DNA of 23,642 bases from Coptodactyla brooksi (Eukaryota; Arthropoda; Insecta; Coleoptera; Scarabaeidae), in the NCBI GenBank assembly GCA_033557675.1, contig JAWQRM010000365.1, positions 1-23,642 on the forward strand. The letters are read 5' to 3'. The notes beneath the pieces were generated by a model, which saw only the letters and a list, made by a program, of their open reading frames with translations, was not told the DNA's origin and did not search any database. Positions within the stretch are counted from its first letter, which is position 1. Every line of letters begins with the position of its first letter. Made by a program: the position numbers and the translations under genes. Positions 11,398 through 20,000 of this stretch are shown here, piece by piece.

Positions 11398-11404
<7 letters not shown>
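7983..11404. other. long AT-rich intergenic region, no gene recognised
   Basis: About 3.4 kb with no exon-like GC-rich block, no conserved protein segment on either strand, and no tRNA- or rRNA-like sequence that I can see. The only open frame of note (10380-10613, 77 codons) has no recognisable motif and is AT-rich. It and its surroundings (about 10240-10900) could be an old repeat. Short inverted repeats are present, but I could not delimit a transposon. Confidence 0.4.

Positions 11405-11434
<30 letters not shown>
11405..11434 (+). repeat. run of 30 adenines
   Basis: An uninterrupted A30 tract. It could be a homopolymer microsatellite or the 3' tail of a retroposed sequence inserted on the plus strand. 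The upstream 200 bases show no tRNA-like or coding sequence that would identify the source. Confidence 0.7.
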
Positions 11435-11435
<1 letters not shown>

Positions 11436-11702
11436 GGTTCATTATATTAGTAATAGTGACTGTCATAATTGGCAAGCAAAAAAAAAATAAAATAAAAGTG
11501 AAAAATCAATATGTGAAGCACAAATACCTTTGGGAGAGTCCTACAACGAAATCCGAAATCCTTATTAGAGCCGGGGGCGTAGGAAGGAGAGAACGTTTGG
11601 CGTGTCCTTTCGCCGCGCGCTAAGCGAGGATGCGAGAATGCGCGAGAGGTCCAACGGAGGAGGATCGACACATACGTCGAAACGAATCCAAACCGCCGGG
11701 CG

Positions 11703-11748
11703 GGTAAAAATTTTTTCCTCCCTCGGGACCCGGGAAAAAATTTTTACC
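11703..11748. repeat. 16-bp perfect hairpin with AAAAATTTTTT arms
   Basis: GGTAAAAATTTTTTCC at 11703-11718 is exactly complemented at 11733-11748, with a 14-base GC-rich loop that itself contains CGGGACCCG. It is flanked by GTCC-rich tracts. Function unknown. Confidence 0.7.
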
Positions 11749-12649
11749 TCCGCCGTCCGTCCGTCCGTTCCCGTCCGTCCTGATTTTAGTTTAGCCTTTT
11801 TTTTTAAATCCCTCTTAATAAAACTCAAGATAGCTAGTCCGCTCCGAGAGACACGTCTCCACGTCCGAACGTCCTAGAAGTCGCTACGATAATTTTTTTT
11901 TGCAATGATTTGACCTGGGCATTGAAGAAAATTCAATTAATCTCTATTATGCTCGTGCTATTCGGCACGTTCGCCAAAAACTCTTGCATCAATATCAATC
12001 GTCAATTGGCAAAGAACAAACTTTTTCTCTCGTAGATGATGCAAAAGTTTTTCAAATCTCTCTCTCAAGTTCCCAACCAATCTCGCAATGACAATCGGGT
12101 GGGGGTTTAGAAAAATGGCGGGTTTGAGGGTGGGTGGGGTGTGGGGGCGGGGGGAACCACGACAACATTCAAAACCAAACAAAAGCAACGTTAAATACCG
12201 AAAAGAGGGCTTCCTCCTCTCGGAGTCCGACGGGTCCACGCACGTGTCCGTCCGTCCGTGTCCCTTTTGTTTTCTCTCGGGAAAATCCTCGTCAAAACGT
12301 CCTCTCTTTCTCTCCCTCCTAAACTTCCTACTCACGACACCGTTTTGCTTTTGCCTACTAAACGAGAACTCCGCTCCCTCCATCCTCTCCAATCTCACAC
12401 ATCATTTTCATCCTCTTATCATTGTATCCAAAGAAACGTTTACAAGCTTAGAGTTTTTGTGTATCCTTTATTATTTATCATTATCATAGTTTTCGACGGA
12501 TCCCGGCCCGTTCGGCAAAGGCTCGGTAACAGAAAAAATACATTAGTTAGTGCCGTAAAAACTTATACGCTAATCGTAGTCATAGAAATTATTTAAGAAA
12601 ATTATTTAACAAAAATTTTAAACGTCATAGTATAGAAAATGTGGCACCC

Positions 12650-12717
12650 ATCGATTCGAAAAAATACGAAATTAAATAATTTCAATCCGCACTTTTTACT
12701 CCCATTTTCGAATCGAT
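12650..12717. repeat. 13-bp inverted repeat, possibly in the SF2 3' UTR
   Basis: ATCGATTCGAAAA at 12650-12662 is exactly complemented at 12705-12717 across a 42-base spacer. If the minus-strand SF2 transcript extends this far, it could fold as a stem in the 3' UTR. Confidence 0.5.
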
Positions 12718-13078
12718 CGGTTCAGTCGGAACAAAAAAAAAAAAAGAAAAACCGACGTCCATTATAGCAAGATCATGTCTAACTGTCGTTACAAGAAAAT
12801 TCATGAACATAAAAATACAATCGTCGTCGCACACACGCTATGTAAAATGTTTGGCCCCCGTCTGTGCTTTTAATAGCATAGTTAAACGCCCTGACAGACA
12901 ACAACCTGAAACATTGCAATAAAAGCGTCTCAATATCCCGTGCGTCTCCGTCTGTCAAAATCTTCCAATTACAAAGCTAAATTCATCCGCTTCCCTTCAC
13001 CTCCACGAAGGAAATGGATAAATTTAACTTGGCAAAATCCCTTAACATCCACGACACGTCCAGCCCGTGGGGACGGGT

Positions 13079-13084
13079 TTTATT
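13079..13084 (-). terminator. nearest poly(A) signal for SF2
   Basis: TTTATT on the plus strand reads AATAAA on the minus strand, about 110 bases past the SF2 stop codon. Further minus-strand hexamers lie at 12467-12472 and 11332-11337, so longer 3' UTRs are possible. Confidence 0.4.
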
Positions 13085-13194
13085 TCGTCCACGTTTGACA
13101 TTAAAAGTGACTTGTACGGGGGAGAGCCTTGCGGACCACAATTAATGCAATACTTACACATTGTCGGGGGTCGAACGCGTTCGTCACACGCAAG

Positions 13195-14756
13195 TTACGA
13201 ACGGGAACGGCTCCTGGAATAACTACGCTTGACGGGACTGTACGTCGGCGAGCCGCGACGACGGGGGGAGTACGACCTGCTGCGAGACCTGCCCCCCGAC
13301 CTCCTGTCGCTGCCCCCCCTGTCCTCCTTCACGCGGATGTACGAGACTTCGCCCTGCAACCAATTTTCACTCACAATCCCGTGACAACCTCAAACGGGGC
13401 GCGCTCTATCACCTCGTGCGACCTGAACCTGGAATCGTCAAGCTTCTTAATCGCGTACTTCATGTCCTCGTACCTCAGGAACTCGACAACGCCCGATCCA
13501 TCCTTGAAGGCGTCCGCAAAGCACACGTCGCCCGCCTCCCGCATGTGGTCCTTTAGGTCCTGCCACGAGCCCGACGGTGGCAAACCTGAAAGTGAGAAGG
13601 AGCGGGCTGAGTCAGAAAGCGTCAGCAGATGGCGACACACATACCCGTCACGAGGACACGGAACTGCGACCGCCGAGCCGGCGGCCCCCTAGAGCTCCTG
13701 CCCCGATCGCCGCCGCCCCCTCTGCCCCCCCTGAAGCCACCCGGGCCACCTCCCCTCGGAAACTCCACCCTCAGGCGGTAGCCGTCGTAGTCGTAACCGT
13801 CTCTCGCGTGGACAGCGTCATCCGCATCCCTAAAAGCGCATTCTCCAATTATCATGGGACTTTCTTAAAAGGATACGTTAAAAAATCCCATTTGCTGAAC
13901 CGCACCGTGTATATAAAATGTCACTAAACGAAATTAAGTTAATAACAACATTTTCACCCCCAAAAATCTGACAATAATGTACTGATAGTATTAATAATAA
14001 TAACCACCTTTCAGTAAATTTATGTTGCCCGTAACAAGATGTTAATACTACAAAAACTTTAAGCTGTCCAGGCTTATCAAGTTCGATTTGTAATATTAAT
14101 TAAAAAGCGCTATAAAATGTTTCAATCAATAGTCTACGCAAAGTAACACATACTCATTCTTCAAATTGTACTTAATGCCAATTTTAAATAATACATATCA
14201 TTACCAAAAACATCTTGGTTGTCTGATTTCACCTTTTTAATAAATTTGTCAGCTCACTTTTGGACCCAAACCCAAAACCCAAACCCAAACCATAATTTTT
14301 AAAATTAAATTGAAAATTTAATTTTAATTTCACACCAGGAGTAACGATGGCAACTTCCAATTAATATTGATTAATATTTGACAAATTTTATATCATATAA
14401 CCCAATCCAATAATACAATCCAACCAAATTAAAAATAAAAAGATAGTTGTCAAACATTTTAATATGAATTTTTCTAAATGTTTGATAATGTTTTCATAAA
14501 AATTCTTTGAAAATTCTTCGGTTCGTTCACTTATGAATACAAATCTCAAGTTATTTTATATTAACAAACGTTTTAATATGAATTTTCCTAAATTTTCAAT
14601 AATGATTTGATTGTTTCATTTCTATTTCTCGTCATATACAGTGCTGACAACTTCCAATTAACATTAAATAATATGTGATAAATGTCATATTAGATATATG
14701 CCAACCCAACCCAAACCCAACCCAAAACCCGAACCTTATTTTTAATTATGGTTATA

Positions 14757-14796
<40 letters not shown>

Positions 14797-16539
14797 CATA
14801 CATACATACATATATATGCCAACCCAACCCAAAGCCAATATTGAGTTGGGTTGGGTTGACCCATAATTTTAACCCATAATTTTAAAAATTAAATTGAAAA
14901 TTTAATTTTAATTTCTCGTTAGAAGTAACAATGACAACTTTCAATTAATATTGATTAATATTTGACAAATTTTATATCATATAACCCAATCCAATAATAT
15001 AATCCAACCGAATTAAAAATAAAAAGATAGTTGTCAAACATTTTAATACGAATTTTTCTAAATATTTGATAATATTTTCATAATAATTGATAACTGGAAC
15101 CGTTACTTTTTTAGAGACTGTTACTTTCTTGGAACTGTTCCTTTTTTTTGGATCTGTTACTTTTGTAGAATTGTTACTTTTTTGGGACTACTACTTCTTT
15201 GGAACTGTTACTTTTTTGGACCTGTTACTTTTTTGGAGTTGTGAGCTTTTGGAACTGTTACTTTTGGGGACTGTTTGGAACTTTTTATTTTTTCAAACCG
15301 TAATGTTTTGTAACTGTTACTTTTTAGAATTTTTTGGAACTCTTTTTATTTTTAGTACTGTTACTCTTTTTTATATATAACTTACTATAACTCGTTTATA
15401 TATAACTTTGTACTGTTGATTAGTTTATATTTAACTTTGTAACACCTCGATATTTTAGGGCGTTCGTTAGTCTTTATTATTATTCTTCTTTAAACGTTTT
15501 TTCTCTTTTTCTCACACTTCTCAAGGTACCGTTTAAAAACAGAAACTTAATTAATAGTGAAATTAAACCTACAGAAAAATAAAACACCTTTGGACAAACA
15601 AATTTTTAACCACTATCTCGGAGATAAGGCGAACCTTAAATAACAGTTCAAAAATAGAATTATATTTAATCATGGCTGAATACTACATTTGAAAAAAATA
15701 TAATAAACCATTTTAAATTCGCTAAATCCTACATTCTAAAGCAAAATTTTCAAATACAACATTGATTTAGTTTTTTATTACTGCAAAAATATCTTTTGCA
15801 ACAATCGATTTCTGCACTTAAAACAATAAATCAGTGGAAATCCTAACAATTTTCTAATGCAACATTAGTTTGTTTCTTTATTATTGTGACAAGACAGGTA
15901 TCTGTGCAATAATCCTTCTCTACACCTACATTCACATCAATTCCTCTTAAATTTTGAAGAAATAGTATTTTGGGACACCCACACATTTAATAGATAGATT
16001 TAATGCAAATTTTGCTGAGTCGCGATAAATCGACATTATTAACATAATATTTACGTTGAAAAATCAATAAATCAGTGGAAATTATAATTTAAACAACTTT
16101 CAAATGCAAGGTTCATTTGTTTATTATTGCGACAAATGAATTTCTGCATCTACGTTCAGGTGAATTCACTTGTACCCAAGCCATATATACAAACGTCATT
16201 TCGGGACACCTAAATAAAACTAAATTTAATATAATAAACAGATAAGATTGTCGCACGCGGTAGCTGTAAAACTCCGAAAAATTCGAAATCGGTACGTCTC
16301 GGTCAAAAACGATCGAATTTCGATGGCCGGGCACTCAAATTTCGATATAAACGCGTTTTTATTATGGCTCACCTCGGATCCTCGAACTCGACAAACGCGA
16401 AAGGCGGTCCGCGTCTATTTTTCAAATCGACGAAGGTAACCTTCCCGAACTTGTAAAATAAATCTTGGATGTCTTTCGTGCGAATATCCGGAGGCAAATT
16501 GCCCACGTATATCCTGCAATCGCTCCTGCTGTGAGACAT
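13195..16539 (-). CDS. SF2: SR splicing factor SF2/ASF (SRSF1), complete
   Basis: Four minus-strand exons join in phase: 16539-16373, 13829-13645, 13585-13413 and 13353-13195 (stop 13197-13195), giving 227 residues. RRM1 has RNP2 IYVGNL (10-15) and RNP1 GPPFAFVEF (44-52), followed by RDGYDYDGYRLRVEFPR (65-81). A Gly/Arg linker spans about 82-109. The pseudo-RRM carries the diagnostic SWQDLKD (124-130), then AGDVCFAD and KLDDSRFRSHE. A short RS domain from about 187 ends in YSRSRSRS. SF2 is a nuclear protein that binds exonic enhancers and helps choose splice sites, and the RS tail is its phosphorylated interaction domain. The start was chosen because the ATG at 16539 has a good context (AAA before it) and gives the canonical short N-terminus; an in-frame ATG 17 codons upstream is unlikely. 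The RS tail is short, and the protein is a little smaller than human (248) or fly (about 255) SF2. The first intron (2.5 kb) is filled with repeats. Confidence 0.95.
14037..14255. repeat. dispersed repeat, copy in SF2 intron 1
   Basis: Shares an ordered series of blocks with 17956-18223 in prophenoloxidase intron 3: ATGTTARTAYT, GCTGYCMAGGCTTA, AGTTCGAWT, AATATTAATTRAAAAR, YCTTCAAATTGTA, TTAAATAATACA and TKATTTCACYTTTTTAATAAAT. The two copies are diverged and differ by indels. No coding capacity is visible. Confidence 0.55.
14290..15085. repeat. tandem-like repeat of about 210 bp with AACCC and TA tracts
   Basis: The segment 14290-14500 recurs at about 14871-15083 with roughly nine bases in ten matching by eye, including ACAAATTTTATATCATATAA and AAAAATAAAAAGATAGTTGT. 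Between them lies a third, more diverged partial copy (about 14568-14700) and the microsatellites. Tracts of AACCC/AAACCC occur before and inside the unit (14265-14292, 14700-14732, 14819-14832), so these are part of the repeat structure. Confidence 0.7.
14752..14817. repeat. TA / TACA microsatellite
   Basis: An almost uninterrupted TATATA tract with embedded CATACATA steps, flanked on both sides by ATGCCAACCCAACCC sequence. Confidence 0.85.
15094..15372 (+). repeat. GTTACTTTTTTGGAACT degenerate array, copy 1 (SF2 intron 1)
   Basis: About 14 imperfect units of 15-20 bases, each resembling GGAACTGTTACTTTTTT, in the plus orientation. Related arrays occur at 19806-20082 and 21767-21962. Confidence 0.75.
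15738..16230. repeat. degenerate 241-bp tandem repeat in SF2 intron 1
   Basis: The 18-mer CAATAAATCAGTGGAAAT occurs at 15824 and again at 16065, 241 bases apart. It is followed both times by YTTTCWAATGCAA, TTGTTTATTATTG, a CTACATT/CTACGTT block and TTTYGGGACACC. A partial earlier copy (15738-15823) carries TTTTCAAATACAACATTGAT and TTTCTGCACTTA. There are thus two full and one partial diverged units. Confidence 0.6.
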
Positions 16540-16856
16540 TTTCTTTCCGCCGCAAAAACGCAAACCGCCCGGAACAAGCCAACGGAACAAACAAGATGGC
16601 CGCCCAAGCGGATACGTTCCAAATTTACCTTTCGTGCCAACCTTCGAAATTTCGCCGTTCGCGATTCGAACGTCAATTTCGATTTCGTTTAAACTATTTT
16701 TCGAATTTAATCTGATTTAACGCGAGATCGCCGCCGAACTTCCTTTCGCTTTACGGCGTGCGGTGTGTCGCGAGCGTTCCGTTTTTTATCGTCGCACCGC
16801 TTCCTGTTTGCGACTTCGCCGATGCCTTCGTAAACAAGTTTAGAGGTTGGCGAACG

Positions 16857-16866
16857 TGCGGTTATC
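16857..16866 (+). promoter_or_regulatory. abutting RUNX-like and GATA-like sites upstream of prophenoloxidase
   Basis: TGCGGTT (RUNX consensus TGYGGTY) at 16857-16863 overlaps TTATC (GATAA on the minus strand) at 16862-16866, about 85-90 bases before the predicted start site. A second RUNX-like TGCGGT is at 16759-16764 and a second GATA-like TTTATC at 16785-16790. In Drosophila crystal cells Lozenge (RUNX) and Serpent (GATA) jointly activate prophenoloxidase genes, so the pairing is meaningful, but these short motifs also occur by chance. Confidence 0.4.
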
Positions 16867-16920
16867 GCGCGCCGCCCGCCCATTGGCGGAGAGCGGATTT
16901 CGCGGTAAATTGGAAAGCGG

Positions 16921-16952
16921 TATTTAAATCGGGAAGAATACGGTTCTCATTT
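16921..16952 (+). promoter_or_regulatory. prophenoloxidase core promoter (TATA and initiator)
   Basis: TATTTAAA at 16921-16928 is followed by TCATTT (initiator consensus TCAKTY) at 16947-16952. The initiator A at 16949 lies 28 bases from the first T of the TATA match, the expected spacing. An inverted CCAAT box (ATTGG) sits at 16882-16886. The predicted 5' UTR is 52 bases (16949-17000). Confidence 0.6.
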
Positions 16953-17000
16953 AATTTCGTTTAATACGGTGCTCCGTCTGGCCGCGATTTCAACGACACG

Positions 17001-20000
17001 ATGGCTAGCAAGAACAATTTACTGCTGCTTTACGACCGTCCGTTGGAGCCGTCTTTCGTTCCGAAGGGAACTGAAAAGAAGGCTTTCGACGTTCAACAGG
17101 ATATGTTGGTGAGATGAACTTAATAAAATAATGTACAATATTTAAAATTGAGGGTTTCGATACCTTTGGGATCGTACCGAAGTAAAATAAAAGAAAAAGA
17201 CTGAGCTCCGAGTTTTTCATCGCTCCTGATGACGCTAACTCAGTTAGCGAAACGTGGGTTGGTGTAGCGGTGACGGCATTTAACGATTTTTTTTCTTCCT
17301 ATTTACGTTCAGCCGCCGAAATATCAAGGAATCGGCGTGCAGCTCGCGAACCGCTTCGGAGAGGACACCGCGGAGAAAATCCCCCTGAAGAAAATTTCGC
17401 TGCCGAACTTGGGGGAAATCCTGGACCTGCCCAGGCAGTCGAATTTCTCGCTGTTCATCCCGAAACACAGGCGCATCGCCGGGCGCCTGATCAACACTTT
17501 CCTAGGTTCGTGTGCGCCCCCATCTGCACCGTTATTTTTATTCTCATTCCCTATATGAAACAGGCATGAGGACGATCGACGACCTGCAATCGATGGCCGT
17601 CTACGCGAGGGACAGGGTCAACCCGTACCTGTTCAATTACGCCCTGTCCGTCGCCATCCTCCACCGGCCGGACACGCAAGACTTGGACATCCCGAGCTTC
17701 ATGCAAACCTTTCCAGATAAGTACTTAGACGGTCAGGTTTTCCAAAGGGCGCGAGAAGAAGTTACCATCGTGCCCGAAGGATCCAGGGTGAGAATATTTA
17801 TGTAACTCTATTTTCAGAAATCACAAGAAAGTTTTCGAACCTGCCCTAATTTGTACAGTTACTATTATTATTAAGTTACTATTATTATTTAAAAATGTAA
17901 TTAAATAATAATAGTAACTATTCATTATTATACGATTACAGAAAAGTGCATAAGAAAATGTTAGTATTTAAAAAACTACTTTTGATGCTGCCAAGGCTTA
18001 ACTTTTATTTTATCTCAGTGATTTCCACCGCTTGCCGAGTTCGAATTCAATATTAATTGAAAAATGCCACCAAATTTTTCAATCGATAAAAATTTGTCAT
18101 CCTTCAAATTGTATTACTCAACTTATTGTATCGCTCAACTTTCTATACTTCACAATGTCAGATTAAATAATACAGTTATTTTGGCTCTTTGATTTCACTT
18201 TTTTAATAAATATACATCAGCACGGAAGACAGGGCTATGTGCATTCTGTGCATCTTTTAACACTGTGTTTAATGCCTTGAGTAAATCACATTATTTTAGT
18301 TTTTTTTAGCGTTACTTTTGGGAATACATAAATTAAGTTAAATCGCCGAGTATATTTATTTACAATGCTCAAGTAATATTAATTTAGTGCTGGATTAAAC
18401 GGTATTGAAGTGTGAGAACGCTTTAGAACATTAAGTACACTGCGAACGTGTCGATAAAAAAGTTACTAATTCGCAGATGCCGATAGAAATTCCGAGAGAT
18501 TACACCGCTTCCGATCTGGACGAAGAGCACAGGCTCGCCTACTTCAGGGAGGATTTGGGGATTAACTTGCACCACTGGCACTGGCACTTGGTTTACCCGT
18601 TCGAGGGTGCCATGGAAGTCGTGAATAAAGATAGAAGGGGCGAATTATTCTATTACATGCACCAGCAAGTTATAGCCAGGTATTAACTTTCCAATACAGA
18701 CTTACTCAAAATGTTCTGCATTAGTTGAATGAAGGTTTTTTAAAAATTGTATCTGTACGGTTGAATGCACGCACGATTCATTTCTAGATACAACCTGGAG
18801 CGATTTTCGAACAACATGAGCAGGGTGACGCGTTGGAACGAATGGAAGCAACCGATCAAGGAGGCGTACTTCCCGAAACTGGATAGTTTGGTCGCGAGTC
18901 GTGCGTGGCCGGCCAGGGTCGAAAACCAAGCGATCAAAGACCTGAACAGGGAACAGGATCAGATCCAGCAGGACGTGGACGACCTCTACAGGTGGAGGGA
19001 TAGGATTTTCGAGGCCATCCATTCCGGGAGGGTGGAAAGGGCCGACGGTACCACGCAGGAACTTTCCGAATTCGAAGGGATCGACATACTGGGAAACATG
19101 GTCGAATCGAGCATAATATCGCCCAACAGGACCCTCTACGGCGACATCCACAACATGGGGCACGTGTTCATCTCGTACGCGCACGATCCGGATCACAGGC
19201 ATCTCGTAAGACGAGCGGGTTCTCGCCCGACGCGGCCGACTGAAGTTTCTTTCTTTGAAATTTAGGAGTCGTTTGGCGTTATGGGGGACTCTGCCACGGC
19301 TATGAGGGATCCCGTCTTCTACCGGTGGCACGCCTACATCGACGACGTCTTCCAGGAGCACAAGGCGACCTTACCTCGCTATACCACCGCGCAGGTGACT
19401 AATATTCCGAATATAATCCACCGAAAGAACCAGAGACTATCGTCGAGACGCTTTTTGCCTTCTTTTAGATAAACTATCCGGGAGTGACGGTGACCGGGGT
19501 TAGCGTTCAGTCGCAAGGGGGCGCCGCGAACAACTTCAACACGTTCTGGCAGCAATCGGACGTGGACTTTTCCAGGGGAATGGATTTCCAGCCGAGGGGG
19601 TCCGTCTTCGCCAGGTTCACCCACCTCCAGCACGAACCGTTCCAGTACAACATCACCGTGAACAACGAGAGCGGCGGAAACCGCATGGGCACCTGCAGGA
19701 TCTTCCTCGGACCTAAAGTCGACGAGAGGAACAACCCGTGGCTCTTCAGGGACCAACGGTTGCTGTTCATCGAGTTGGACCGTTTCGTCGTCACGCGTGA
19801 GTGTTTCAACTCTGCCCCGAACCGTCACTTTTCTGAAATCGTTATTTTTTCTAACTGTTATTTTTGGAATCGTTACTTTGTGGAATTGCTGCTTTTATGA
19901 AAATAACAATTTCAGAAAAGTAACGGTACGGGTCGTTACTTTTCTGAAGTTGTTATTTTTTCTAACCGTTATTTTTTTGTATTTTGGGATCGTTACTTTT

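Larger units (their letters stand above)
11435..13078. other. non-coding region downstream of SF2 with GTCC-rich tracts
   Basis: No convincing coding exon is present. The stretch is more GC-rich and structured than the spacer to its left. It contains GTCCGTCC-type tracts (11756-11780 and about 12246-12260), a 16-bp hairpin at 11703-11748 and an inverted repeat at 12650-12717. Minus-strand poly(A) hexamers (plus-strand TTTATT) occur at 12467-12472 and 11332-11337. Part of this region may therefore be a long 3' UTR of the minus-strand SF2 gene. Confidence 0.35.
16540..17000. promoter_or_regulatory. head-to-head intergenic region between SF2 and prophenoloxidase
   Basis: Only 461 bases separate the SF2 start codon (minus) from the prophenoloxidase start codon (plus). 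The SF2-proximal half has no TATA box and carries CAAGATGGCCGCC at 16592-16604, which resembles the YY1/Pho AAGATGGC core often found near starts of housekeeping genes. The prophenoloxidase-proximal half has TATA and initiator matches. The layout suggests two divergent core promoters of different type rather than one shared one (inference). Confidence 0.55.

Noticed and set aside
11565..11877. Overlapping open frames on both strands
   Set aside because: Low-complexity GTCC-rich sequence is open on both strands at once. Neither product looks like a protein.
14260..14835. AACCC/AAACCC tracts as interstitial telomere repeat
   Set aside because: Insect telomere repeats are TTAGG-type (TCAGG in some beetles). 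These tracts are irregular and do not match.
14675..14866. 63-codon open frame with an Ile-Tyr repeat
   Set aside because: A translation of the TA/TACA microsatellite.
16640..16700. GATTCGAAC as a tRNA T-loop on the minus strand
   Set aside because: No acceptor stem, D arm or anticodon arm at the right distances.
17226..17270. Canonical hammerhead ribozyme or complete SINE
   Set aside because: The core has one extra base before stem II, no cleavage-site UH with stems I and III was found, and the A-box-like sequence is not followed by a B box. Kept only as a motif of interest.
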